Assembly: GCA_027024155.1 (NCBI GenBank)
Contig: JALVTE010000062.1
Coordinates: 1 to 35,103 of the forward strand
Direction of reading: 5' to 3'
Length of the DNA: 35,103 nucleotides
From: Campylobacteraceae bacterium
GTDB taxonomy: Bacteria; Campylobacterota; Campylobacteria; Campylobacterales; Sulfurovaceae
Below the pieces are notes generated by a model. It ran no database searches and was not told the DNA's origin. It saw only the letters and a program-made list of their open reading frames with translations. Positions within the stretch are counted from its first letter, which is position 1. Each line of letters starts with the position of its first letter. Shown one piece after another: positions 15,177 to 24,928 of this stretch. The position numbers and the translations under genes were made by a program.

Positions 15177-17117
15177 GTGGCATATATTGATATGTATGAT
15201 ATTAAGAAAAAGTATGATGTTAAGCAAATATTTGATGGGTTAGATTTTCATATAGAACAGGGTGAGAGAGTTGCAATAATTGGGCAAAATGGGTGTGGAA
15301 AATCTACACTTATGAAGCTAGCTATTGGGGCTGAAAAGCCTGATGAAGGCAAAGTAATTTACGATAAATCTATAGAGATTTCTATGCTTGATCAAAACCC
15401 AAAATTTGATGATGACGCTACTGTAAAAGATGCTATAGAGAGTGAACTTAGTGAACTAAAAGATGCACAAAATAGGTATCAAGAGCTATCTGAATTAATA
15501 GCTAAAAATCCTGATGATAGAGCCATATTAAAGGAGCACGAAGCAGTAACTGCCTTTTTAGACCACCACAACGCTTGGGATTTAAGCAATAAAGTAGAGC
15601 GAGCTTTGCAGGAGTTTAAACTAAAAGAGTACGAAGATAGACTTGTCTGCTCGCTATCTGGTGGAGAGCAAAGACGCGTTGCCCTTGCCTCTTTAATCTT
15701 AAAAAAGCCCGATTTACTGCTACTAGATGAGCCTACTAACCACTTAGATGTATATATGGTAGAATTTTTAGAAGAGATACTGCAAAAAGAGAAGTTTACA
15801 CTGCTTTTTATATCGCACGATAGATACTTTATAGACCATATTGCAACAAGAATTGTAGAGGTAGAAGATTTAAAGTTAGTAAACTATAAAGGTGGGTATG
15901 AGAGTTATTTAGCACAAAAAGAGGCAAGAATTAAATCTATGCAAAAAGAGTATAGCAACTTACTGCGCCTGCTAAAACGCGAAGAGGAGTGGCTAGCTAC
16001 TGGAGTTAGAGCTAGAGAGACGCGAAACCAAGGACGAAAACGGCGAGTTTTTGAGCTTCGAGAACAGGCTAAGAAAAACCCTACCCTAATTCGCAAAATG
16101 AAAGTAGAGTTAGAGCGAGAAAAGAAGAGTTGGAGAGGCGATAAAATCGTAGCAAAAAAGAAGATGCTATTTGATATAGAGAATTTAGAGTACTCTATTG
16201 CAGATAAATTGTTAATTAAAAACTTTACTACCAGAATTTTGCAACGAGATAAGATAGCGATTGTTGGACCAAACGGCAGTGGCAAATCGACTCTTCTTAA
16301 AATTTTGTTAGGACGATTAAAACCAGATGCCGGCACAATAAAAAAAGGCGAGTTAAGTATTGGCTACTTCGACCAGCATAGAGAGATGTTAAAAGATGAT
16401 GCAACACTTATAGATATATTCTGCCCAGATGGTGGCGATAGAGTTATTGTAGAGGGTAAGAATATGCATGTTTATGGCTATTTAAAAAACTTTCTGTTTC
16501 CAAAAGAGTATTTAGATAAAAAGATTTTTCAGCTAAGTGGTGGCGAGAAGAATAGAGTTGCCCTTGCCCTACTCTTTACCAAAAAGTATGACTGTATTAT
16601 TTTAGATGAACCAACAAACGATTTAGATATTCAGACAATTAATATTTTAGAAGAGAAACTTTTAAGCTTTGAAGGGGCTCTTATTTTTGTAAGCCACGAT
16701 AGATACTTTGTAGATAAGTTGGCACAAAAGCTATTTATATTTAAAGGTAATGGAGAGATAGAGATTTCGCACCAAAGTTATAGTGAATATTTAGATATAG
16801 AAAAAGAGATAAAAGGTTTAGATAGTTTTGAGAAGAGCTTACAAAATGCAACTGTAACAATAGAGAATAAACCTAAAAAAGCTAAACAGAAGCTTAGCTA
16901 CAAAGAGCAGAGAGATTTAGAGCTACTACCAGAAAAGATAGAGAAGCTAGAAACATTAATAGACGAAATAAATACCTGCCTTGCAAATCCAGAGTGCTAT
17001 AATCAAAAAGGCTTAAAAGAGGTTAGCGAAGAGTTAGCAAAAGCGGAGAGTGAATACGAAGAGTTAAGTGATAGATACTTAGAATTATTGGAATTACAAG
17101 AGGAGCTAGAGGGGTAA
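15177..17117 (+). CDS. ABC-F family ATPase (Uup-like)
   Basis: This is a soluble protein with two ABC ATPase domains and no membrane part, belonging to the ABC-F group that acts on ribosomes. Walker A motifs are GQNGCGKST (36-44) and GPNGSGKST (364-372), with signatures LSGGEQRR (160-167) and LSGGEKNR in the second half, and both domains have LLDEPTNHLD/ILDEPTNDLD. The arm and linker with ARETRNQGRKRR lie between them. A Glu/Lys-rich C-terminal extension (about 565-646) predicts a coiled coil as in Uup. The start is GTG with AAAGGTAGAG upstream; the overlapping ATG two bases earlier is out of frame. Confidence 0.9.
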   Translation: MAYIDMYDIKKKYDVKQIFDGLDFHIEQGERVAIIGQNGCGKSTLMKLAIGAEKPDEGKVIYDKSIEISMLDQNPKFDDDATVKDAIESELSELKDAQNRYQELSELIAKNPDDRAILKEHEAVTAFLDHHNAWDLSNKVERALQEFKLKEYEDRLVCSLSGGEQRRVALASLILKKPDLLLLDEPTNHLDVYMVEFLEEILQKEKFTLLFISHDRYFIDHIATRIVEVEDLKLVNYKGGYESYLAQKEARIKSMQKEYSNLLRLLKREEEWLATGVRARETRNQGRKRRVFELREQAKKNPTLIRKMKVELEREKKSWRGDKIVAKKKMLFDIENLEYSIADKLLIKNFTTRILQRDKIAIVGPNGSGKSTLLKILLGRLKPDAGTIKKGELSIGYFDQHREMLKDDATLIDIFCPDGGDRVIVEGKNMHVYGYLKNFLFPKEYLDKKIFQLSGGEKNRVALALLFTKKYDCIILDEPTNDLDIQTINILEEKLLSFEGALIFVSHDRYFVDKLAQKLFIFKGNGEIEISHQSYSEYLDIEKEIKGLDSFEKSLQNATVTIENKPKKAKQKLSYKEQRDLELLPEKIEKLETLIDEINTCLANPECYNQKGLKEVSEELAKAESEYEELSDRYLELLELQEELEG

Positions 17118-17342
17118 TACTTTAAGTCCATTGAAATAAAAGTACTATCTAGTCACGATACTAACATATAATCTAAAAATTGTGGCTATTTGTTGCTGTC
17201 GTGATAACTCTTACAATACTAATAAATTATACCTGTAAATAAGTTATTTTAATGTTCATTTTTTAGTCTATTTTATAAGATAAACTTAATTGAATATTAA
17301 ATGATAACTATAGTTACAACACTTAAAAAATATTATCTCTTT

Positions 17343-17356
17343 TTGACTTAAATCAA
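17343..17356. promoter_or_regulatory. Crp/Fnr-type binding site upstream of napA
   Basis: TTGACTTAAATCAA matches the FNR consensus TTGAT-N4-ATCAA at nine of ten defined bases. Its centre lies about 40 bases before the predicted transcription start, the classic class II activator position. A related site lies upstream of dctP at 31667-31680. Confidence 0.6.
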
Positions 17357-17376
17357 TTAAATTAATCAGTAATAGT

Positions 17377-17382
17377 GATAAT
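17377..17382 (+). promoter_or_regulatory. Predicted -10 box of the nap operon
   Basis: GATAAT at the expected distance from the Crp/Fnr-type site, giving a leader of about 27 bases. AGGAGG (17405-17410) is a strong ribosome binding site before the napA ATG. The rest of the 298-bp gap after the ABC-F gene shows nothing recognisable. Confidence 0.45.
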
Positions 17383-17415
17383 ATATGACATCCCTACTTA
17401 TATCAGGAGGTTTAT

Positions 17416-20250
17416 ATGGGAATGAATAGACGTGATTTTTTGAAGAGTTCTGCAGCAGCGACAGCAGCAGCGGCAGTTGGAATTTCGGTTCCGCAAGAGG
17501 TACAAGCAGCTGCTAAAAGTGCAGAGCAAGGCTGGCGATGGGATAAAGCTCCTTGTCGTTTCTGTGGTACTGGTTGTGGTATTATGCTTGCAACAAAAGA
17601 TGGTAAAATTGTTGCAGTAAAAGGTGACCCTGCGGCTCCAGTAAACAGAGGTCTTAACTGTATTAAAGGGTACTTTAATGCTAAGATTATGTATGGTGCG
17701 GATAGACTTACTCAGCCATTAATGAGAGTTAATGAAAAAGGTGAGTTTGATAAGCAGGGGCAATTTAAACCAATTTCATGGAAACAAGCTTTCGATGAGA
17801 TGGAAAAACAGATTAAAAAAGCTCTAAAAGAGAAGGGTCCAGAAGGTGTTGCTGTATTTGGTTCTGGTCAATACACAATTATGGAAGGTTACGCTGCATT
17901 AAAAATGATGAAAGCAGGTTTCCGCTCTAACGCTATTGACCCAAATGCTAGACACTGTATGGCATCTGCTGTTGTTGGTTTCTACCAGACATTTGGTATA
18001 GATGAGCCAAGTGGTTGTTATGACGATATTGAACTTACAGATACTATTATCTCTTGGGGTTCAAACATGGCAGAGATGCACCCAATTCTTTGGTCTCGTG
18101 TTACTGATAGAAAGTTATCTGACCCAGATAGAGTAAAAGTTGTAAATATTCAAACTTATACACACAGAAGTTGTGACTTAAGTGACTTTAATATTATCTT
18201 CCGTCCAAATACAGACTTGGCACTATGGAACTATATTGCAAGAGAGATAGTTTATAATCACCCTGAAGCAATAGATTGGGATTTTGTTAAGAAACATATT
18301 GTATTTACTGCTGGTCCTGTAAATATTGGTTATGGTATGAGAAGAGCTGGTGAAAAATCTATAACACCAGTAAGACCTGATGGTTCTGCTGGTTTATATA
18401 GTGCAAAAGAGATGAAAATTATTAATAAAGAGATGGCTAAAAAAGTTTCTCCTTTAGAAGCACCTGCACTTAAACCTTATGGTTATAAAGAGGGTGACAC
18501 TATGAAGAATATTCCAGGTACTCTTGCACACTGGATGATTAGTTTTGAAGATTATAAAAAATCTTTAGAGCCGTTTACTCTTGATTATGTAGCTAAAATT
18601 GCCAAAGGTGACCCGGATGAGTCGCTAGAGAGCTTTAAGAAAAAATTAAAAGATTTAGCTACTTTATATATAGAAAAAGACAGAAAAGTTGTAAGTTTCT
18701 GGACAATGGGTATGAACCAACATACTCGTGGAACTTGGGATAATACACTTTCATATAATGTTCACTTCTTGTTAAATAAACAAGCAAAACCAGGAAATGG
18801 AGCATATTCACTAACTGGTCAGCCAAGTGCTTGTGGTACAGCTAGAGAGGTTGGTACATTTACTCATAGATATCCGGCTGACTTAATGGTTAAAAATCCT
18901 AAGCATAGAGCAAAAGTAGAGAAAAAATGGATGCTTCCAGAAGGCACTCTAAACCCAGTTGGTAAACAACATATTGTTGCTATTCAAAGAGGTTTAGAAG
19001 ATGGTTTAGTAAAATTTGCATGGGTAAATGTTTGTAATGCATTCCAAGATACTGCAAATGCTAACCACTGGATTAAAGCAGCAAGAAAAACAGATAACTT
19101 TATTGTTACTTCAGATGGTTATCCTGGTATTTCAGCGATGGTTTCTGACCTTGTACTACCAAGTGCTATGATTTATGAAAAGTGGGGTGGTTATGGTAAC
19201 GCAGAAAGAAGAACTCAACTTTGGAAACAACAAGTAGTACCTGTTGGTAATGCGATGAGTGATACTTGGCAATGGCTAGAGTTAGCTAAGAGATTTACTG
19301 TTAAAGATGTTTGGGGAGAATATGCACCAAGCGGTCCTCGTAAGAAAACTCTTCCTAGTGTAATTGAAGCAGCTAAGAAAATGGGTTATAAAGAAGATAC
19401 AACAATGTTCGATATTCTTTTTGCTAATAAAGAGGCAAAAAAATATACTATCGATGACCCTCAATTAAAAGGCTTTGATGATAGTGATTCTCTTGGAGAT
19501 AACAGAAAAGTTCTTGGTAGTGATGGCAAAGAGTGGAAAGGTTATGGATTCTTTGTTCATAAATATCTATTCGAAGAGTATGCTTGGTTTGGTAGAGGAC
19601 ATGGACACGACCTTGCTCCATTTGATATGTATCAAAAAGTTCGTGGACTTAAATGGCCAGTTGTTGATGGTAAAGAGACATTCTGGAGATTTAATACAAA
19701 ATATGACCCATATGCAGCAAAAGCAGCAAAAGCAGCGGGTATTAAAGACTTTGCATTCTATGGTCCACTTGCTAAGAAACTATTTAGCGGTAGCTTAACT
19801 AAGCCAGATAAAAAAGCTGGTAAGAAGCCTATTCCAAACAAAGCAAAAATATTTGCAAGACCATATATGGATCCACCAGAAATGCCAGATAAAGAGTATG
19901 ACACTTGGCTATGTACAGGTCGTGTACTAGAGCATTGGCACAGTGGTACAATGACTATGAGAGTTCCTGAACTATTCCGTGCAGTTCCAGAAGCACTATG
20001 TTATATGAATCCAAAAGATGCTCAAAAGCGTGGTGTTAAGCGTGGAGAACTTGTATGGGTAGAGTCTCGTCGTGGTAAAGTTAAAGCTAGAGTTGAAACA
20101 AGAGGAAGAAACAGACCTCCAAGAGGTTTAGTGTTTGTACCTTGGTTCGATGAAAAAGTATTTATTAACAAAGTTACATTAGATGCAACTTGTCCTATGA
20201 GTAAGCAGACAGACTATAAGAAGTGTGCTGTTAAAATTTATAAAGCATAA
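17416..20250 (+). CDS. napA: Periplasmic nitrate reductase catalytic subunit
   Basis: NapA reduces nitrate to nitrite in the periplasm at a bis-MGD molybdenum site. It begins with a Tat signal ([10 protein letters not shown] followed by an Ala-rich stretch and VQAA). The [4Fe-4S] cluster is held by CRFCGTGC and NCIKG (Cys47, Cys50, Cys54, Cys82). The molybdenum ligand is Cys181 in [15 protein letters not shown]. The 944 residues exceed the ~830 of the enterobacterial enzyme, as is usual in Campylobacterota. It is first in the operon napA-G-H-B-F-(unknown)-L-D, with electrons supplied through NapGH and NapB because no napC is present. Confidence 0.98.
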   Translation: MGMNRRDFLKSSAAATAAAAVGISVPQEVQAAAKSAEQGWRWDKAPCRFCGTGCGIMLATKDGKIVAVKGDPAAPVNRGLNCIKGYFNAKIMYGADRLTQPLMRVNEKGEFDKQGQFKPISWKQAFDEMEKQIKKALKEKGPEGVAVFGSGQYTIMEGYAALKMMKAGFRSNAIDPNARHCMASAVVGFYQTFGIDEPSGCYDDIELTDTIISWGSNMAEMHPILWSRVTDRKLSDPDRVKVVNIQTYTHRSCDLSDFNIIFRPNTDLALWNYIAREIVYNHPEAIDWDFVKKHIVFTAGPVNIGYGMRRAGEKSITPVRPDGSAGLYSAKEMKIINKEMAKKVSPLEAPALKPYGYKEGDTMKNIPGTLAHWMISFEDYKKSLEPFTLDYVAKIAKGDPDESLESFKKKLKDLATLYIEKDRKVVSFWTMGMNQHTRGTWDNTLSYNVHFLLNKQAKPGNGAYSLTGQPSACGTAREVGTFTHRYPADLMVKNPKHRAKVEKKWMLPEGTLNPVGKQHIVAIQRGLEDGLVKFAWVNVCNAFQDTANANHWIKAARKTDNFIVTSDGYPGISAMVSDLVLPSAMIYEKWGGYGNAERRTQLWKQQVVPVGNAMSDTWQWLELAKRFTVKDVWGEYAPSGPRKKTLPSVIEAAKKMGYKEDTTMFDILFANKEAKKYTIDDPQLKGFDDSDSLGDNRKVLGSDGKEWKGYGFFVHKYLFEEYAWFGRGHGHDLAPFDMYQKVRGLKWPVVDGKETFWRFNTKYDPYAAKAAKAAGIKDFAFYGPLAKKLFSGSLTKPDKKAGKKPIPNKAKIFARPYMDPPEMPDKEYDTWLCTGRVLEHWHSGTMTMRVPELFRAVPEALCYMNPKDAQKRGVKRGELVWVESRRGKVKARVETRGRNRPPRGLVFVPWFDEKVFINKVTLDATCPMSKQTDYKKCAVKIYKA

Positions 20251-20264
20251 GGTAGGTAAAAGCA

Positions 20265-21119
20265 ATGGGCGAAAAAGAGAAAAAACATATAACACCTAGA
20301 AGAAGATTTTTTACCGATATGGCTCACCATATTGGTTTAGGAACTATGGGGGTAATGTTACTTGGTGGTTATGCTACAAAAGCAAAGAGTTCACCACTTA
20401 CTCTTAGACCGCCTGCTGCTATACCAGAAAATGACTTTTTAAAAACATGTATTAAGTGTGGGCTTTGTGCAGAAGCTTGTGTTAATAGACCACAAAACTT
20501 AACAAGAGATGGCAAGAGAAAAGATGAATTTGGAACACTAAAAATGGCAAAAGCCAACGATAATGTTACAGTTGGCACACCGTTTTTTACCCCAAGAGAT
20601 ACACCGTGCTATATGTGCGAAGATATACCTTGTGTTCCAGCTTGTCCAACAGAAGCGTTAGATATTACAAAAGTAACTAACCCAAAAACTAATGAATTAG
20701 ATATTCGCAAAATGGATATGGGTGTTGCTGTTGTTGATGTTCACTCATGTATAGCATTTTGGGGGCTACAGTGCGATGCTTGCTATCGTGCTTGTCCACT
20801 GCTTGATGAAGCAATTAAGTTACAATACAATAGAAATAGCAGAACAGGTAAACATGCATTTTTAGAACCTGTTGTTAATCCTGATGTATGTACAGGTTGT
20901 GGATTATGTGAAAAAGCTTGTGTAACAGAGAAACCAGCTATTTTTGTTTTACCAAAAGATGTTGCACAAGGTAAAGTTGGAGATCACTATGTTAAAGGTT
21001 GGGATAAAAAAGACCAACAAAGAGTTGGAGATAGAAATGAGAAAGATATCACAACCCATGATGACCGTAGCAAGAAAAAACCTCTTGATTACTTAAATAG
21101 TAATCAATTAGGATTGTAG
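20265..21119 (+). CDS. napG: Ferredoxin-type quinol dehydrogenase subunit NapG
   Basis: NapG is a periplasmic iron-sulfur protein that with NapH passes electrons from menaquinol toward NapB/NapA. A twin-arginine signal is visible (PRRRFFTDMAHHIGLGTMGVMLL). Four [4Fe-4S] motifs follow: CIKCGLCAEACVN, CYMCEDIPCVPACP, CIAFWGLQCDACYRACP and CTGCGLCEKACV. Length 284 is a little longer than in enterobacteria. It starts 14 bp after napA with a weak AGGTAGG ribosome binding site and touches napH. Confidence 0.95.
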   Translation: MGEKEKKHITPRRRFFTDMAHHIGLGTMGVMLLGGYATKAKSSPLTLRPPAAIPENDFLKTCIKCGLCAEACVNRPQNLTRDGKRKDEFGTLKMAKANDNVTVGTPFFTPRDTPCYMCEDIPCVPACPTEALDITKVTNPKTNELDIRKMDMGVAVVDVHSCIAFWGLQCDACYRACPLLDEAIKLQYNRNSRTGKHAFLEPVVNPDVCTGCGLCEKACVTEKPAIFVLPKDVAQGKVGDHYVKGWDKKDQQRVGDRNEKDITTHDDRSKKKPLDYLNSNQLGL

Positions 21120-21120
21120 T

Positions 21121-21948
21121 ATGAAATTCTCTAATATTAAATATTTAATTCTAAGAAGATTTACACAATTTGGGCTACTTTTTTTATACTTTGCTGGAAA
21201 CTTTTGGGGTTGGAGTATCTTACAAGGAGATATATCTACCTCTATGCTTTTTAACAAAGTACCACTAAGTGACCCTTTCGCCTTGCTTCAAATATTTGCT
21301 AGTGGCGCGGTTGTTGGTGCAAATGTACTGATTGGTGCTTTAATAATTTCTTTGTTTTATGGAATAATAGGGGGTAGAGCATTTTGTAGCTGGGTGTGTC
21401 CTGTAAATTTAATTACAGATGCAGCTGCATGGCTTCGCCGAAAATTATTGATAGATAAGATTGAGAGAAAGCTATGGATAAGCAGAAATATTCGCTACTA
21501 TATGATAATAATAGTATTAATAACTTCTGCAATTAGTGGCTTAGCGGCTTTTGAAATATTAAGCCCTATAACAATACTAAATAGAAATATTATATTTGGT
21601 GTTGGTTCAGGTTTAGGTTTAATCGCAGCTATTTTTCTATTTGATCTATTTGTTGTTAAAAATGGTTGGTGTGGACATATATGTCCACTTGGGGGAGTAT
21701 ATTCTATTATTGGAAAATACTCTATATTTAGAGTAAAACATACAAGTGAAAATTGTACTCTCTGTATGAAATGTAAAGAGGTTTGCCCTGAGAGTCAAGT
21801 TTTGCATATGATTGGAAAAAAAAGTATAAATGTAAACGATATAGAGTGCACAAATTGTGGACGCTGTATTGATGTTTGCGATGATGATGCTTTAGAGTTT
21901 TCAATCGGTAAGTATATTACAGAAAATAAAAAGAAGGAGTCAAAATGA
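21121..21948 (+). CDS. napH: Quinol dehydrogenase membrane component NapH
   Basis: NapH is the polytopic membrane subunit that oxidises menaquinol and hands electrons to NapG. Four transmembrane segments are visible (about 13-32, 60-85, 118-140, 152-178), with two CxxxCP motifs at the membrane edge (CSWVCPVN and CGHICPLG) and a C-terminal cytoplasmic pair of ferredoxin motifs (CTLCMKCKEVCP, CTNCGRCIDVC). It begins one base after the napG stop and overlaps napB by 4 bp, so the genes are tightly coupled. Confidence 0.95.
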   Translation: MKFSNIKYLILRRFTQFGLLFLYFAGNFWGWSILQGDISTSMLFNKVPLSDPFALLQIFASGAVVGANVLIGALIISLFYGIIGGRAFCSWVCPVNLITDAAAWLRRKLLIDKIERKLWISRNIRYYMIIIVLITSAISGLAAFEILSPITILNRNIIFGVGSGLGLIAAIFLFDLFVVKNGWCGHICPLGGVYSIIGKYSIFRVKHTSENCTLCMKCKEVCPESQVLHMIGKKSINVNDIECTNCGRCIDVCDDDALEFSIGKYITENKKKESK

Positions 21949-22544
21949 TAAAAAAGGGAATTTTATCAGTTATTGCGATAAGTACTCTAGCAATTAGTGC
22001 TTATGCTGCTGATAAAGTAATAACACCAGAATCACTGAGTTTAAGAAAAACAAATATTGTAGATGAGAGTAAGGCTGCACCTATAGACGCTAAATTTAAT
22101 GCGCCAGCACCAGGAGCAGCAAAAACTATTGCACGTTCTTATGAAAATGCACCACCATTAATTCCGCATAGTGTAGACGGTTTATTACCAATTACAATAA
22201 AGAGTAATGCTTGTTTAGGTTGTCATATGCCAGCAGTTGCTAAAAGTGTTGGAGCTACTCCTATTCCAGAATCACACTTTACTGATTTTAGACCTAGCAC
22301 TCAAATCAAAGATGGTAAGATTATAAAAGATGGTAGAGCAGTTAAAAATGGAACAGATGTAACTATTGCAAAATTTAAAAAGCTTAAAAAGCTAAATCCA
22401 GCAAGATATAACTGTTCTCAGTGTCATGTACCACAAGCAAATGTTAAACCACTTGTTAAAAATAACTTTAAACCAATCTTTAGTAGTGATAAGTTAAAAC
22501 ACAAGTCTGATTTAATTAAAGTTATAGATCAAGGTGTAAAGTAA
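21945..22544 (+). CDS. napB: Periplasmic diheme cytochrome c subunit NapB
   Basis: NapB is the small electron-transfer subunit that feeds NapA. It has a Sec signal peptide (MIKKGILSVIAISTLAISAYA, cleavage near 21) and two heme-binding motifs, CLGCH (90-94) and CSQCH (157-161). His75 and His111 are plausible distal ligands. The 199 residues contain a slightly extended spacer between the hemes. The ATG overlaps the napH stop. AAGGAGT precedes it. Confidence 0.95.
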   Translation: MIKKGILSVIAISTLAISAYAADKVITPESLSLRKTNIVDESKAAPIDAKFNAPAPGAAKTIARSYENAPPLIPHSVDGLLPITIKSNACLGCHMPAVAKSVGATPIPESHFTDFRPSTQIKDGKIIKDGRAVKNGTDVTIAKFKKLKKLNPARYNCSQCHVPQANVKPLVKNNFKPIFSSDKLKHKSDLIKVIDQGVK

Positions 22545-22545
22545 G

Positions 22546-23046
22546 GTGAATAGTAGAAGAGACTTTTTTAGAAAATTAGTTGAGCCTATATCGAGCGTAA
22601 AAGAGGAGCCTACTCCTACCTTTTTACGCCCACCTTATACACATGATTTAACTCTTTTTGACAAAGAGTGTATAGAGTGTGAATCTAAAGCTTGTGCCAC
22701 TGCTTGCGATGAAAATATTATCGTAATAGAAGCAAAAGGTACGCCTATACTAAATTTTAGAAAAAGTGGATGCACTTTTTGTCAAGATTGTGCTAATGCA
22801 TGCGAGAGAGATGTATTAAAAATTACAGATAATAATGAAAAAATTTATGCAACATTTTTAATTAATAAGCAGAGTTGTATGGCTCATAATGGCAGTATTT
22901 GCTTCTCATGCAAAGAGCCATGTCTTGATGATGCTATTTTATTCAAAGGAATGTTTGAACCAATTATAGATTTAGAAAAATGCACAAGTTGTGGTTTTTG
23001 CTTAAGTAGATGTCCAACAAATGCGATAGAATATATAATAAATTGA
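22546..23046 (+). CDS. napF: Ferredoxin-type protein NapF
   Basis: NapF is a cytoplasmic iron-sulfur protein linked with NapA maturation or cluster loading. The N-terminus MNSRRDFFRKL is the usual NapF start, followed by four cysteine clusters: CIECESKACATACD, CTFCQDCANACE, SCMAHNGSICFSCKEPC and CTSCGFCLSRCP. Length 166 is normal. It uses a GTG start two bases after the napB stop, so translation is probably coupled. Confidence 0.92.
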   Translation: MNSRRDFFRKLVEPISSVKEEPTPTFLRPPYTHDLTLFDKECIECESKACATACDENIIVIEAKGTPILNFRKSGCTFCQDCANACERDVLKITDNNEKIYATFLINKQSCMAHNGSICFSCKEPCLDDAILFKGMFEPIIDLEKCTSCGFCLSRCPTNAIEYIIN

Positions 23047-23077
23047 TATAATTACCTTTATTAAATAGGAGCTGAAT

Positions 23078-23440
23078 ATGAAAATTAATTTAGAGAAAGA
23101 TTATCCAAATATTGCGAATGCTATAGAAGAGAAAGATTTAGACGAGTTAAGATACTTTGTTGTAACAGATGAAAACTATGTAGATATAGATGATGAAGAG
23201 GTAGATGTTTTTGAACCAGAGAATTATAACTTTTTAGTTTATGTTACAGAGAGATTGTCAAATGCTCTTAGAGAAGATGGATTAAAAGAGTTGATTGCTA
23301 AACTATATGAAGTAAAAGAGTTTGAAAACTTTTTAGATTCTGAACTAGATTTATATGGTGTAAAAAGTGATTTAAATGGTGAAGAAATTGCAAAAAAATT
23401 ACTCTCTTTATCAAATGAAATTTTAGGAGCTAAATCTTGA
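23078..23440 (+). CDS. Unknown small acidic protein inside the nap operon
   Basis: I do not recognise this 120-residue protein. It is strongly acidic, with a dense Asp/Glu patch (DENYVDIDDEEVDVFEPEN, about 45-65), has no signal peptide, no cysteines and no membrane segment, and appears largely helical at the C-terminus. AGGAGCTGAAT precedes its ATG. It follows napF by 31 bp and overlaps the TTG start of napL by 4 bp, so it is cotranscribed and coupled with nap genes. A cytoplasmic accessory or chaperone role is possible, but only the location suggests it. Confidence 0.75.
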   Translation: MKINLEKDYPNIANAIEEKDLDELRYFVVTDENYVDIDDEEVDVFEPENYNFLVYVTERLSNALREDGLKELIAKLYEVKEFENFLDSELDLYGVKSDLNGEEIAKKLLSLSNEILGAKS

Positions 23441-24393
23441 GAAAAACTCTTTTTTTAATAGCTATACTTATAAACACTGTTTGGAGCAAAGATTTAACAC
23501 CAACACTGAAAATAGATGTAAATGAGAGTGTTAAAGATATGGTTTTAGTTAATGGTTCAATGCTTGTTATGGGTACAGATGGAGGTAAATTAAAGGCTTA
23601 TAATTTAGATAAAAAAAAGTTTACGAAAGTTGTACAGTTACCAAAAATAAAAGACTTTATGGGTGATAGTATAGATACAAGTGTCTCTAGTGTAGATTAT
23701 ATAAATGGAAAATATTTAATGCTAAGTGATAGTGGCATTGGAGGATATAGTGATTTAAGAATTAACGAAAACAATAAAACTATTAACATTTTTACAGAAA
23801 AAGATAAATTAGCTTTAGTAGAAGCAAAATTTATTGATAAAGATAATATTTTAGTTGCATTCTTAAGTGATGAAGCTGCTTTATATAATTTATCTACTAA
23901 AAAATTTGTATATAGAGAACAATTAAATGGCTCAAAATTTTCTAATTTTGCACTTAATAAAGATAAAACTTTAGCAGCTTTTGCAAGTGAAAGTGGAGAG
24001 GTAATTGTCATCAAACCCAAAAGTGGTAAAATTGTCAAACGGCTAACCGGTATTAATTTAGATAATATCTTTAAAGTAGATATAAAAAAAGATATTGTAG
24101 CAACAGCTGGCAAAGATAGACGAGCTGGATGGTATAATTTAACAACAGGTAAAAAAGATTTTATACAAGCAAAGTTTTTTATTTATGCTGTTTCATTAAG
24201 TCCTGATGCTAGTATGGCAGCTTTTGCAATGGATGAAAATAATAATATTACAATAGTAAAATTAAGTACAAAATCTAAACTTTTTCTACTTAAAGGGCAA
24301 AATAGTACACTAAATAATATTATTTTTAAAGATAAAAGTACAGTTTTTGCCGCAAGTGATGATACTTTTGTTAGTATGTGGAAGTTAAAATAA
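23437..24393 (+). CDS. napL: NapL, beta-propeller-like periplasmic nap accessory protein
   Basis: NapL is found only in nap clusters of Campylobacterota and its role is not settled. The protein has a signal peptide (MRKTLFLIAILINTVWS) and then repeated segments resembling WD40/PQQ-propeller blades, such as VLVNGSMLVMGTDGGKLKAYN, LAAFASESGEVIVIKPKSG, VATAGKDRRAGWYNL and VFAASDDTFVSMWKLK. The start is TTG overlapping the preceding stop (TTGA). Length 318 agrees with known NapL. It lies just before napD, the usual position. Confidence 0.88.
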   Translation: MRKTLFLIAILINTVWSKDLTPTLKIDVNESVKDMVLVNGSMLVMGTDGGKLKAYNLDKKKFTKVVQLPKIKDFMGDSIDTSVSSVDYINGKYLMLSDSGIGGYSDLRINENNKTINIFTEKDKLALVEAKFIDKDNILVAFLSDEAALYNLSTKKFVYREQLNGSKFSNFALNKDKTLAAFASESGEVIVIKPKSGKIVKRLTGINLDNIFKVDIKKDIVATAGKDRRAGWYNLTTGKKDFIQAKFFIYAVSLSPDASMAAFAMDENNNITIVKLSTKSKLFLLKGQNSTLNNIIFKDKSTVFAASDDTFVSMWKLK

Positions 24394-24408
24394 ATCAAGG
24401 AGAGAAAA

Positions 24409-24762
24409 ATGAATATTTCAAGTATAGTAGTTCAATGTAAAAGTGAGAATTTCGAAAAAGTAAAAGAGTGGTGTGAAAATAGTGAGATTTGTGATTACCA
24501 TTTTGGTGATAAAAACAAAGGTAAAATTATAGTAACAATCGAAGGTGAAGATGTAGGTGAAGAGATAGAAAAATTAAAACAAATTCAAGTAGCCCCATTT
24601 GTTATTGCAGCAGATATGATGATGACTTATCAAGAAGATATGCTAGATAAAGAGATAAAAACATTAAACGAGCAAGACCCTGTACCAGCATTTTTAAATG
24701 ACCCAGATACAAAAGCACAAGATATTGTATATAATGGAGATTTAAAAAAGAAGATTTTTTAA
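24409..24762 (+). CDS. napD: NapA-specific maturation chaperone NapD
   Basis: NapD binds the twin-arginine signal of NapA and holds back export until the cofactor is inserted. It shows the NapD ferredoxin-like fold pattern: MNISSIVVQCK, then GKIIVTIEGEDVGEEIEKLKQI, then the conserved PFVIAADMMMTYQED near 65-80. The C-terminal ~30 residues (PVPAFLNDPDTKAQDIVY) extend beyond the ~90-residue enterobacterial form. AGGAGAG precedes the ATG. It closes the operon. Confidence 0.93.
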   Translation: MNISSIVVQCKSENFEKVKEWCENSEICDYHFGDKNKGKIIVTIEGEDVGEEIEKLKQIQVAPFVIAADMMMTYQEDMLDKEIKTLNEQDPVPAFLNDPDTKAQDIVYNGDLKKKIF

Positions 24763-24767
24763 CTAAA

Positions 24768-24788
24768 AATGCCATCTTAATTGGCATT
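24768..24788 (+). terminator. Hairpin after napD (possible terminator)
   Basis: AATGCCA (24768-24774) pairs with TGGCATT (24782-24788) around a 7-base loop, six bases after the napD stop. No T run follows. Confidence 0.35.
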
Positions 24789-24847
24789 ATGTTAAAACCT
24801 AAAAACATCTATATAAAAAGCCACAGCAAGCTAAAAGCTAGCCACTT

Positions 24848-24877
24848 CGTCATTCCCACGAAAGTGGGAATCCACGG
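24848..24877. repeat. Palindromic repeat ATTCCCAC-GAAA-GTGGGAAT, copy 1
   Basis: Perfect 8-bp arms around a GAAA loop at 24852-24871, flanked by CGTC and CCACGG. A second copy in the opposite orientation lies at 24929-25088, interrupted by an insertion. A degenerate third copy is at about 1638-1663. Confidence 0.75.
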
Positions 24878-24928
24878 TTTAAATTGTCAAAAAAGTTAAA
24901 TTGTAATTTATAGACAGTTGAAATTGTA

